Below are positions 29,274-37,339 of a stretch of DNA of 64,000 bases, one piece after another. The notes below the pieces were generated by a model that did not search any database, was not told where the DNA came from, and saw nothing but the letters and a program-made list of their open reading frames with translations. The stretch comes from Cyclobacterium lianum (GTDB lineage: Bacteria; Bacteroidota; Bacteroidia; Cytophagales; Cyclobacteriaceae), in the NCBI RefSeq assembly GCF_900143075.1, contig NZ_FRCY01000003.1:248001-312000 (forward strand). The letters are read 5' to 3'. The first letter of the stretch is position 1; every line of letters starts with the position of its first letter. Both the position numbers and the translations under genes were made by a program.

Positions 29274-30812
29274 ATGCCCGTCATCGGTGAATTGATAAAA
29301 AAGGCAATTGATTTAGGTGAAAAACTAAACACTGAATCCAGGCCGGAAGAGAAACAAAACAAAGTATTGCAGGAACTATTGGATAAAGCCAAAGACACCT
29401 CATTTGGAAAATACCATGGTTTTAAAAATATTGGCAAATCAGAAAACCCTATATCCAGCTTTCAGCAGCAGGTCCCATTTCACGATTATGATGCGCTGTA
29501 TGATCTTTGGTGGAAAAAAATCCGTGAAGGGCATGAGGACATCACCTGGCCCGGGATCAATCGTTTTTTTGCGGTCAGCTCAGGGACCACCAGCAATAGC
29601 AAATACATTCCGGTCACAGACGATATGCTGGATTCCATCAGGAAAACAGGCATACAACAGATCATGACCCTATCTAAGTATGATCTGCCTTCAGACTTTT
29701 TTGAAAGGCAGATCATGATGCTGGGCAGCTCAACCGACCTACAAGAAGACAACGGCTTTCTGGAAGGCGAAATCAGCGGCATCAGCGCCAGCCAGATTCC
29801 TTTTTGGTTCAACAATTTTTACAAACCAGGACCTGAGATATCGGCCATCGAAGACTGGGATGAACGAATAGAAAAAATTGCAGAGCAGGCAGCAGACTGG
29901 GATATAGGTAGCATTTCGGGGATACCCTCCTGGATAGAATTGATGATGAAAAAAGTGATATCCCACCATGGAGTTGACACCATCCATGACATTTGGCCCA
30001 ATCTGGCTGTCTATACACCCGGAGGTGTAGCATTCGAGCCCCACAGAAAAAGTTTTGAGCAAAATCTTGCTCACCCTTTGATCTACATCGATACCTATCT
30101 CGCATCGGAAGGATTTCTTGCTTTTCAGGCCAGGCCAGATACGGATGCTATGGCGCTTGTACTGGACAATGGTATTTTCTTTGAATTTGTCCCTTTCGAA
30201 CCCGAAAACATGACCGATTCGGGGACCATTCATCCTGATGCGAAAGCGCTCACCATAGCTGAAGTCGAAGAAAATAAAGATTACATATTGGTTATTTCTA
30301 CAGTGGCCGGAGCCTGGAGGTATATGATCGGCGACACGGTTTCCTTTACCAACAAAGAGAAGGCAGAGATAAAAATTACCGGAAGAACCAAGTTCTTTCT
30401 TAATGTGGTGGGTAGCCAACTCAGTGTGCATCAGATGGATCAGGCCATAGAAGCTGTGCAGGAAAAATTCAACATCACTGTTCCCGAATATACCGTGAGT
30501 GCAGTCCGGGAAAATGGCGAGTACCTGCATCGCTGGTATCTGGGCAAAGAATCAGGTGAGGCCGATGAAGCAGCGCTGACCGAATTTCTGGATCAATGCC
30601 TGCAGGAAAAAAATAAGAACTATAAGGTGGCCAGGAATAAGGCCCTGAAATCGATTGATGCAAAGCTGATTCCTGCAAGCATTTTTATTGATTACAACGA
30701 AAAGCAAAAGAAGAAAGGGGGACAGGTAAAATTTCCCCGGGTAATGAAGGAAGAGGCCTGGGAAGCCTGGGAAGATTTCGTCCGTGAATCCAATCGTCTG
30801 ACAGACCATTGA
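29274..30812 (+). CDS. GH3 auxin-responsive promoter family (acyl-adenylating) protein
   Basis: 512 residues. Members share the acyl-adenylate-forming ANL-type fold with plant GH3 acyl-acid amido synthetases. Visible blocks include FAVSSGTTSNSKYIPVT (ATP phosphate loop), YTPGGVAFEPHR, IDTYLASEGFLAFQ, YMIGDTVSFT and the KITGRTKFFLNVVG motif before the C-terminal domain. Despite the name it is unrelated to glycoside hydrolase family 3. Bacterial members are widespread in Bacteroidota with unknown acid and amino acid substrates. No operon partner is obvious; a strong inverted repeat follows its stop codon. Confidence 0.9.
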   Translation: MPVIGELIKKAIDLGEKLNTESRPEEKQNKVLQELLDKAKDTSFGKYHGFKNIGKSENPISSFQQQVPFHDYDALYDLWWKKIREGHEDITWPGINRFFAVSSGTTSNSKYIPVTDDMLDSIRKTGIQQIMTLSKYDLPSDFFERQIMMLGSSTDLQEDNGFLEGEISGISASQIPFWFNNFYKPGPEISAIEDWDERIEKIAEQAADWDIGSISGIPSWIELMMKKVISHHGVDTIHDIWPNLAVYTPGGVAFEPHRKSFEQNLAHPLIYIDTYLASEGFLAFQARPDTDAMALVLDNGIFFEFVPFEPENMTDSGTIHPDAKALTIAEVEENKDYILVISTVAGAWRYMIGDTVSFTNKEKAEIKITGRTKFFLNVVGSQLSVHQMDQAIEAVQEKFNITVPEYTVSAVRENGEYLHRWYLGKESGEADEAALTEFLDQCLQEKNKNYKVARNKALKSIDAKLIPASIFIDYNEKQKKKGGQVKFPRVMKEEAWEAWEDFVRESNRLTDH

Positions 30813-30823
30813 AACCAAATTCA

Positions 30824-30885
30824 GCAAAAATCAATTGTTAATATTGTCAAAGGACAGGAATTGACGATTGATTTTTGCCTTTGAC
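30824..30885 (+). ncRNA. Candidate structured RNA (long hairpin, possible pseudoknot) between GH3 and MFS genes
   Basis: Positions 30824-30842 and 30860-30878 pair over 19 bases with only two G-U pairs, around a 17-base loop. Eight bases in that loop (GTCAAAGG, 30846-30853) are complementary to CCTTTGAC at 30878-30885 just past the stem, which allows an H-type pseudoknot or an alternative hairpin. It may act as a terminator/attenuator between the two genes or as a leader of the MFS gene. Confidence 0.4.
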
Positions 30886-30914
30886 GAAACAAGCCTTATA
30901 CAAATTAACGCTTC

Positions 30915-32162
30915 ATGGCCCTGCTGATTTTTAAATCACTGTCTTCTACCAATTATCGGTTTTTCTTTATGGGGCAGGCTTTTTCCAATTTGGGCAATAT
31001 GATGAAACAGGTGGCGGTCGGATGGCTGGTCTACCGGCTTACAGGATCCGCATTGCTGCTGGGCGTGGTTTCTTTTTCCAGGGAAATCGCCGCGTTTTTG
31101 TTTTCTACAGTCGCGGGCGTACTCGCAGACAGGTACAATAAACACCGCCTGTTGATGGTCTGCCAATCCCTCATCGCGGTCAACGCCATTATCCTGGCCC
31201 TGCTGACCATCACCGATGCGATCAGCTTTCAAACACTGCTTGCTTTGGAGATCGTATTTGGACTGGTCAGTGGTATGGAGATGCCCTCCCGCCATGCCTT
31301 TGTCAATGATCTGGTAGAAGATAAAACCTACCTGACCAATGCCATCGCCCTAAATTCTTCGCTTTTCAACACAGCCCGGATTGTGGGGCCAGCTCTGGCC
31401 GGCATACTCATTCCCATCATCGGTGAGGGGTATTGCTTTCTGCTCTATGCCGTTGCAAGTAGTGCAGTGGTAGTAATATTTACCTATATTGAATACCGGC
31501 CCTCCGGGAAAAAACGAAAAGGTAAAAATTTTGCAAAAGAGTTTCGGGAAGGAGCAGTCTTTTCCATCAAAACAAGACACATACGCTTTCTGATATTATT
31601 TGTCGCGGGAATTACCCTGATTGGTGTCTCTTACATGGTGATCCTACCCGTAATGGCTGCAGAGGTATTTATGGGAGATGCGGTGATTTTTGGCTACATG
31701 ACCAGTGCCGTCGGAATAGGATCCTTGCTGGGAGCTTTTTTTGTCGGGGCCAGAAATAATGTAGTAGGACTGGATAAGCTGATTTTATTGGGTACATTGA
31801 TTTTTGGTCTGGGATTGGCAGTTTTTTCGTTCAGCACGATATTGTGGTTGTCTCTCCTTGCGCTGATAACCACCGGGTTGGGCAGGGTGATCATCTTCAC
31901 AGGTTCCAATACCCTGCTGCAAACCATAGCTCCGGAAGAAAAAAGAGGCCGGGTTTTGAGTTTCTACATCATGTTATTCATGGGTGCGCTTTCGCTGGGG
32001 AGCTTCCTTATCGGATTGCTCACTGATTGGATGGGAGCTCCATTTGCCCTGATGATGGGGAGCCTTGGTGTGCTGGTTATGGGCCTGTACTATGCCAAAA
32101 GTCTTCCCCTACTCAGAAAAAGGACCTACAGAGCAATTAAAAAATCGGAATTATTGACCTGA
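30915..32162 (+). CDS. MFS transporter (MFS_3 / enterobactin exporter-like)
   Basis: 415 residues with about 12 membrane segments. The N-terminal block (FFMGQAFSNLGNMMKQVAVGWLVYRLTGSALLLG, given here in part) and loop motif ADRYNKHRLL are typical of the MFS_3/EntS-type exporters. The second half contains GSLLGAFFVGA and SFLIGLLTDWMGAPFALMMG. Such proteins usually expel drugs, siderophores or metabolites with proton coupling at the inner membrane; substrate unknown. It follows a candidate structured RNA that may control its expression. Confidence 0.9.
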   Translation: MALLIFKSLSSTNYRFFFMGQAFSNLGNMMKQVAVGWLVYRLTGSALLLGVVSFSREIAAFLFSTVAGVLADRYNKHRLLMVCQSLIAVNAIILALLTITDAISFQTLLALEIVFGLVSGMEMPSRHAFVNDLVEDKTYLTNAIALNSSLFNTARIVGPALAGILIPIIGEGYCFLLYAVASSAVVVIFTYIEYRPSGKKRKGKNFAKEFREGAVFSIKTRHIRFLILFVAGITLIGVSYMVILPVMAAEVFMGDAVIFGYMTSAVGIGSLLGAFFVGARNNVVGLDKLILLGTLIFGLGLAVFSFSTILWLSLLALITTGLGRVIIFTGSNTLLQTIAPEEKRGRVLSFYIMLFMGALSLGSFLIGLLTDWMGAPFALMMGSLGVLVMGLYYAKSLPLLRKRTYRAIKKSELLT

Positions 32163-32293
32163 TCCTTATACCGGAAACCTGTAACCTTTAATAGATCCGG
32201 GCAGTGCCGGGGACATGGTACCTGATTTTGAAGCCAGGCATTTTCGCTTGATCACCGGGCCTGGACAGCTAGTTTAACCAAAAAAAATAATTT

Positions 32294-33091
32294 ATGAAAC
32301 CGCTTACTTTACTTGTTTTAAATAGTTTGAGTCTGGTGTTTACCTTGACTATCAATTACCTGGGTGGAACCGGAAAGTACTTCCAAAATAGTGTCGGAGA
32401 GATCAGCAGCCTTTATCCTACGGCCATCACGCCGGCTGCCTATGCTTTCTCCATATGGGGATTGATCTACCTGGCATTGACGGCATTTCTGATATATCAG
32501 TGGTATACCTATGCCACCGGACGGCAGTCCCTCACCGTTATTCCCACCGGTATTTGGTTTACTTTCGCCAATCTGGCCAATGCTTTTTGGGTATGGGCAT
32601 GGACGGCGGAGTACCTGTTGTTATCTGTATTGCTGATATCACTGCTTCTGTTTTCGCTGGTAAGGCTGATCCTGCGGCTTCGCCTGGAAATTTACGATGC
32701 TCCGCTTCAGGTTATTTTTTGGGTTTGGTGGCCCGTCTGTATCTACACCGGCTGGATTGTGTTGGCTACAGTGCTGAATATTGCTGTAAGTCTGAAAAGT
32801 TTTAATTTGCTATCCGGGGCTTTTTCCGAGACAGTATGGGCTGTGCTTTTACTGATCGTTGCCGGTATCATTTACATTTGGATAACCCTTCGAAGAAACA
32901 TGCGGGAAGCAGCCCTGGTGGGTGCATGGGGCCTCGTGGCCATCGCTGCAAAACAAGGTCAAAGTTACCCCAAAGTGGCCTTTTCAGCCATTGCAATAGC
33001 AGGTTTGCTGTTGATCATCACGGTAATACATGCTTACCGCAACAGAAAAACTTCGCCTATTGTTAAGCTGATTAAGGGAGAATGGACCTGA
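32294..33091 (+). CDS. TspO/MBR-related tryptophan-rich membrane protein
   Basis: 265 residues, eight or so hydrophobic segments, very rich in tryptophan (FSIWGLIYLAL, FWVWAWTAEYL, VIFWVWWPVCIYTGW). The FSIWGLIY block and the NxxNxxWxW spacing resemble the TspO/MBR-like family, in a longer two-part form often annotated as tryptophan-rich sensory protein. TspO proteins bind tetrapyrroles and are linked to stress signalling, but function of these longer homologues is not settled. It is preceded by 131 non-coding bases and converges on the GH113-like gene. Confidence 0.7.
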   Translation: MKPLTLLVLNSLSLVFTLTINYLGGTGKYFQNSVGEISSLYPTAITPAAYAFSIWGLIYLALTAFLIYQWYTYATGRQSLTVIPTGIWFTFANLANAFWVWAWTAEYLLLSVLLISLLLFSLVRLILRLRLEIYDAPLQVIFWVWWPVCIYTGWIVLATVLNIAVSLKSFNLLSGAFSETVWAVLLLIVAGIIYIWITLRRNMREAALVGAWGLVAIAAKQGQSYPKVAFSAIAIAGLLLIITVIHAYRNRKTSPIVKLIKGEWT

Positions 33092-33130
33092 TTGGTTATC
33101 CGGGGAATCAGTTTGAGGTGTTTTACCTGG

Positions 33131-34195
33131 TTATAGTTTTTCCGATGAACCAGTGAAATAGTTTTTCATTACCTTCTGGGCCATTTGGTGCTGAGGGCTG
33201 AAATCAGGTTGTCTGTTGCCCCGTTCAGGGTACCATTTCCAGAAATACACGCCTTGAAACCAGGGTTGATGCCAGACTGACTCAAAAAATGCCGTATAGC
33301 AGCGGGCCTGAACCTCCTCCGACAAAACTGCCTGCTTCCTGTCCTTTGGCCAAAGCCAGGGAGCATCCGCCGCGTCGCTGGTATTGCAGTATCCGAGCTC
33401 GGTAAATAAGATCGGCTTTTTATACTTAAGATTAATTTTTTCCAGGTCTGGAATTACCCTCTCCCAGCCCAGCATAAGCTGATCTAAAGCTGGGTTCTCA
33501 CCGGAAGCGAGTGGAAAATAGGCCTGAACACCGATATAGTCCAACGCATCCCAAAATCTTATGGATTCATATTCGGTAAAATTTGCGGCATAAGTCAGTT
33601 TGCCGGAGTACACCTCTCTTACTGCAGTGATGATTTGCCTCCATTCCATTTCCCGGTGGCTGGTTTTTTCCAGTTCTGTGCCTATACAAAACAAGGGCAG
33701 ATTCCGCTCCTCGGAAAGGGCGGCGTAGTGTAGAATAAATCTCCGGTAATTCTCAAACCACTCCTTCCAATCTTGCTCAGACTTCATGGCAATTTCCCCG
33801 GGCCATGAGCCAGATACCCATATATGGGGCTTGATGATACTGGTTAAACCCTGGCTACGAGCGGTATCAATAGTTGCGGTCAGGCCTTCGCTTCTTTCCC
33901 CCCACCACATCCTATCGCTGTGCATTTCCCACCTGATCCGGGAGTCTGCCGGATCTTCCTGCCAGCCAAACGGCGTCTGTGATATGTGGCTTACACCTGC
34001 AGCAGTAGCACCCGCCATCTCTCCTCCTTTCAAAGGATTCCTGCTACCTACCCAGCAGACTCCGCGGTGTTTGGTATTCTCAAAACGCACAAAATTTTCA
34101 GCCTGTTTTCCTGTATGGCAGGTTGCTGTAAAAAGAACGATGCCTAAGGCAGTAATCAGCCCTGACAATTTATTTATATATGTTCCCATGCTCAT
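33131..34195 (-). CDS. Glycoside hydrolase, GH113-like lipoprotein
   Basis: 354 residues. The N-terminal signal ends in LFTATC, a good lipobox. The TIM-barrel body starts at HRGVCWVGSRNPLKGG and includes IKPHIWVSG, the candidate acid/base Glu in CIGTELEK and the candidate nucleophile Glu in LFTELGYCN, an arrangement seen in the GH113 beta-mannanase family and related clan GH-A enzymes. It probably acts at the outer membrane or in the periplasm on a mannan- or glucan-type chain. Its start overlaps the BCCT transporter stop by four bases, so they are co-translated, and both sit at the end of the SusCD/GH144 locus. Confidence 0.78.
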   Translation of the reverse strand: MSMGTYINKLSGLITALGIVLFTATCHTGKQAENFVRFENTKHRGVCWVGSRNPLKGGEMAGATAAGVSHISQTPFGWQEDPADSRIRWEMHSDRMWWGERSEGLTATIDTARSQGLTSIIKPHIWVSGSWPGEIAMKSEQDWKEWFENYRRFILHYAALSEERNLPLFCIGTELEKTSHREMEWRQIITAVREVYSGKLTYAANFTEYESIRFWDALDYIGVQAYFPLASGENPALDQLMLGWERVIPDLEKINLKYKKPILFTELGYCNTSDAADAPWLWPKDRKQAVLSEEVQARCYTAFFESVWHQPWFQGVYFWKWYPERGNRQPDFSPQHQMAQKVMKNYFTGSSEKL

Positions 34196-35652
34196 TTGCT
34201 TCGGTACAAGATATAAAGAAAACTACTGATCATCAGCAGGTATACCCAACTAAATGGAAGGGCCATCAATACCAGCAGTTGACTGATCGATTCCAGGAGT
34301 TGTTCCCGGCCCACAAAAATGGTGGCTACCGTAAATAATACCAGGATCAGCCCCCATCCAAGGAGATTTCTTTTTCTGGGCTCCATGTTGCCATTATCTG
34401 CAAACATTCCCAATACATAGATGGCCGAATCAATGGAAGTAATTAAAAAAGTAAAAACCAACAGCAATCCCAATGATTTGATAATCCCTGCCATAGGCAG
34501 ACTGTCAAAAAATACAAATATGGAACCATATAGCGAGTCAAACTGTCCCGCATAGGTCTCCGGATCCCCAATCAACGCAAAGGCCTGAGAGCCAAATACC
34601 GCAAACCAGAAAAAGGTCCCGAGTGAAGGCACGAGCAGCACCCCCAGAATGAACTCCCGAAAAGTCCGGCCCCTGGAGATCCGGGCGATAAATACTCCCG
34701 TAAACGGAGCCCAGGAAAGCCAGAATGCCCAATAAAAATAAGTCCAGTCCATCAGAAAGTCTTGCTCCACTTTCATTGATCCAATATTGAGACTCATGGG
34801 CAAAAAATCCTGCAAGTAACTTGTCAGTGCCAAGAAAAAAGTCACAAATACGCCAAAAAGATCTCCGGAAAACCAGGTAAAAAGCATTAAAAACAATGCC
34901 AGAGCAATATTGAACCTTGACAAATTACGGATTCCCTGGCTCAATCCCGTGAAGGCTGACAGCGTGGCGAGAGACCCCAGAAACACCACTACCCAGGCAT
35001 TGTTGGTGTAGTTGACATCCAGCAGGCCAAAAAGCTCCCTAAATCCGGCCAGCAACTGCCGGCTGCCCAATCCTACCGCACCAACCACACCAAATAGCGT
35101 ACTGATGATAGTGATCACGTCGATCGGTACACTCAGCCAGGGTTTTTGAAACCTGCCTGCCAGTACAGACGAACTGAGCATTAGCCTTCCCTTCCCATAT
35201 ACCAGATAACCGATGATCAGACCAAACATCCCATAGAAGGCCCAGGGGGTCAATCCCCAGTGAAAAAACGTATATTCCAGGGCAAAGATATCCGGATCAA
35301 GTACTGAAGGTCGCGGCGCCTGCGTATAGTAATATACCGGTTCCTGAACCGCCCTCAGCATCAAACCTGCTCCCATGCCGGTACTGTACAGCATGGCCAC
35401 CCAGGAAAACCATCCGTACGCTACCGGTCCATCACCCAATCGGGTATTTCCCAGAGGAGATACCGCAATCGACAATAACGCCAGAACAATCGCCAGGCCC
35501 AGGAAAAGGTAATAGCCCCCAAAATAATCCAGCGTGCGGGCTGCCGTATCCTGAATCCAGACTTTGAACTCCACAGGAATACTAAATGCCAGAAACAAAA
35601 AAATCAGACAGGCAGCAATGGACACGAGAAACGTAGGCTTATTGGTAGGCAT
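34192..35652 (-). CDS. BCCT family (betaine/carnitine/choline-type) transporter
   Basis: 486 residues, about 12 membrane helices. Family landmarks are WFSWVAMLYSTGMGAG, HWGLTPWAFYGMFG and the long signature helix WAFWLSWAPFTGVFIARISRGRT. BCCT proteins import quaternary ammonium or related zwitterionic compounds, often with sodium or protons, for osmoprotection or nutrition. Finding one inside a glycan-degradation locus, overlapping a GH113-like gene by four bases and 93 bases after a GH144-type gene, is unusual; import of a substituent released from the glycan is one idea, chance co-transcription another. Confidence 0.92.
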   Translation of the reverse strand: MPTNKPTFLVSIAACLIFLFLAFSIPVEFKVWIQDTAARTLDYFGGYYLFLGLAIVLALLSIAVSPLGNTRLGDGPVAYGWFSWVAMLYSTGMGAGLMLRAVQEPVYYYTQAPRPSVLDPDIFALEYTFFHWGLTPWAFYGMFGLIIGYLVYGKGRLMLSSSVLAGRFQKPWLSVPIDVITIISTLFGVVGAVGLGSRQLLAGFRELFGLLDVNYTNNAWVVVFLGSLATLSAFTGLSQGIRNLSRFNIALALFLMLFTWFSGDLFGVFVTFFLALTSYLQDFLPMSLNIGSMKVEQDFLMDWTYFYWAFWLSWAPFTGVFIARISRGRTFREFILGVLLVPSLGTFFWFAVFGSQAFALIGDPETYAGQFDSLYGSIFVFFDSLPMAGIIKSLGLLLVFTFLITSIDSAIYVLGMFADNGNMEPRKRNLLGWGLILVLFTVATIFVGREQLLESISQLLVLMALPFSWVYLLMISSFLYILYRSK

Positions 35653-35745
35653 CAGCAGGCTATGGCTAAATTTGCCTGAATATACAATACAAATGCAAGC
35701 CTGTTCCGAAAACCACCGGTTTTTCTGCTTCGCAAATTCTGGAAA

Positions 35746-37323
35746 TTATTCCGGGAAACTAAAACCAAGTTTCTTCAGGCCTTCCTTTATTTCCGGGGCT
35801 TGCATGAAAAGGTTCCAGCCAAGGCCGGAGCGGTAATTTTCTATCATCGCTACGACAGGACCCTGGTCAATTGCCAGATACCGCTGCGGATACCAGGCTT
35901 CTTCAGGGCTCAGAGCATCATAAAATCCATACCGGCCAAAAGTCTTCTCCCCGTAATTGTAGTAAAGATTCTTGAGAACCGCCATACTTTCCTCAGGCGT
36001 ATAGGGCATGGATGACAGGGCAGCTGTAGGCGAAATGACGCCCAAATCATTGCCGGGGCGGTGGGCGGAATAGCCATTGGTAGAATAACTCGCTGTCAGG
36101 CCCCATAAATCGGGTCCGTACCCTTTATATCCTGCCTCATTCTCTATACACCATTGCCGGTTGATCAGGCTATGGTTGCGGTTATGTTCCCAATAATCAG
36201 CGTATCTATCACTTAATCCTTTCGGATTCAATCCCAGATAGGAATAATGCGCCCAAAACAAGGGACCACCGTATTCAGGGGACCCGTTGTGAGATAGGGG
36301 TAGCGGGTGCCCATAGGCGCTGCTTTCATTTTGAATGTTACCTGAGCGTGCCCACCCTTCATGATACACCTGCTCCGGCACCGAATGGGTGGGAGAAGAG
36401 GCGGCCAGAATATAAGTGATGAGACACTCGTCATAGCCCCGGATAGCAAAATTTTTCTGCCAGCCAAAATTGGGAGACCAATGCCAATAAAGTACGTTCT
36501 GTCCATCCTGCGTATGCCAGTCCCATTGCATATCCTTCCACAAATTATCGATCTTGTCCGCCAGAGATTTCTCTCTTTCGGTTCCGTCCCGGTAATATTC
36601 CCTGACTGCCAGCAGTCCCTGCATCAGGAAAGCCGATTCCACCAGATCTGCTCCATCATCATCCCTGCCAAATGGCTTTACCTTTCCCGTCTCGCCGTTG
36701 ATCCAATGTGGCCAGATGCCATGAAAACGATCCGCCTGCTGGAGAAAATCAACTATTCTTTCGAACCTGGCGAGGCCTTCCGCCGCAGTAATCCAGCCTC
36801 TCTCCAAACCTGCGAGAAGTGCGAATAATCCAAATCCGGTACCACCGGTGGTCACAATGTTTTGGTCATTCTGGGGATATTCTCCGTCGATGTGAATCCG
36901 TTCCCTGGCCATTCCTGAATTGGGCTCGGCACCCTCCCAGAAATACCTGAAAGTGTAATATTGAACCATGTTCAGCAGCTCCTCCTCGCTCATGGTCTTT
37001 GTTTCTACGGCCACTTCCCCCACAAGCCTGGAACTCTCCCCGGTCCGGGCCTCTATCTTATAGTGCAGCCCCAGGTTTTTGCCCAGATCATTCACAAAAT
37101 CCAGGTAGAGGGTATCGGACAATTCTGCCCTTTTGGCATATTCTCCATCTTCCTTTCGTACATAAACGACATAATTATCGGCATCAGCTATTGGATGCCA
37201 ACTCAGTTCTACATGCCTGTCATAGGCTCTGGATTCCACTTCACTGTTTGCCTCGGGCTTCTGCGCACAGGAATATCCCGCCAGCATCAACAGCCATATC
37301 AGGTTACAAGCATTTATTTTCAT
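35746..37323 (-). CDS. GH144-type glucanase (glucoamylase-family fold) with N-terminal FnIII-like domain
   Basis: 525 residues from the ATG at 37323 (MKINACNLIWLLM); an earlier start would overlap the next gene. A signal peptide (possibly lipoprotein, GYSCAQ) leads into an FnIII-like domain at ~30-115 (RHVELSWHPIADADNYVVYV), then the (alpha/alpha)6-barrel of the glucoamylase-like Pfam family used for GH144 endo-beta-1,2-glucanases (YYTFRYFWEGAEP, ERIHIDGEYP, GTGFGLFALLAG, FHGIWPHWINGETG, GYDECLITYILAASSPTH, AIDQGPVVAMIENYRSGL). It is 16 bases after a paralogue that carries a different N-terminal module. Extracellular or periplasmic glucan cleavage is likely; beta-1,2 linkage is inferred from family. 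Confidence 0.87.
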   Translation of the reverse strand: MKINACNLIWLLMLAGYSCAQKPEANSEVESRAYDRHVELSWHPIADADNYVVYVRKEDGEYAKRAELSDTLYLDFVNDLGKNLGLHYKIEARTGESSRLVGEVAVETKTMSEEELLNMVQYYTFRYFWEGAEPNSGMARERIHIDGEYPQNDQNIVTTGGTGFGLFALLAGLERGWITAAEGLARFERIVDFLQQADRFHGIWPHWINGETGKVKPFGRDDDGADLVESAFLMQGLLAVREYYRDGTEREKSLADKIDNLWKDMQWDWHTQDGQNVLYWHWSPNFGWQKNFAIRGYDECLITYILAASSPTHSVPEQVYHEGWARSGNIQNESSAYGHPLPLSHNGSPEYGGPLFWAHYSYLGLNPKGLSDRYADYWEHNRNHSLINRQWCIENEAGYKGYGPDLWGLTASYSTNGYSAHRPGNDLGVISPTAALSSMPYTPEESMAVLKNLYYNYGEKTFGRYGFYDALSPEEAWYPQRYLAIDQGPVVAMIENYRSGLGWNLFMQAPEIKEGLKKLGFSFPE

Positions 37324-37339
37324 GGTCCTGCATTTAATG

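Noticed and set aside
29739-30530. 263-codon minus-strand frame inside the GH3-family gene
   Set aside because: Antisense to a conserved full-length enzyme; no recognisable protein.
29274-30812. Glycoside hydrolase family 3 enzyme
   Set aside because: The motifs (SSGTTSNSK loop and others) are of the acyl-adenylating GH3 auxin-response family, which shares only the name.
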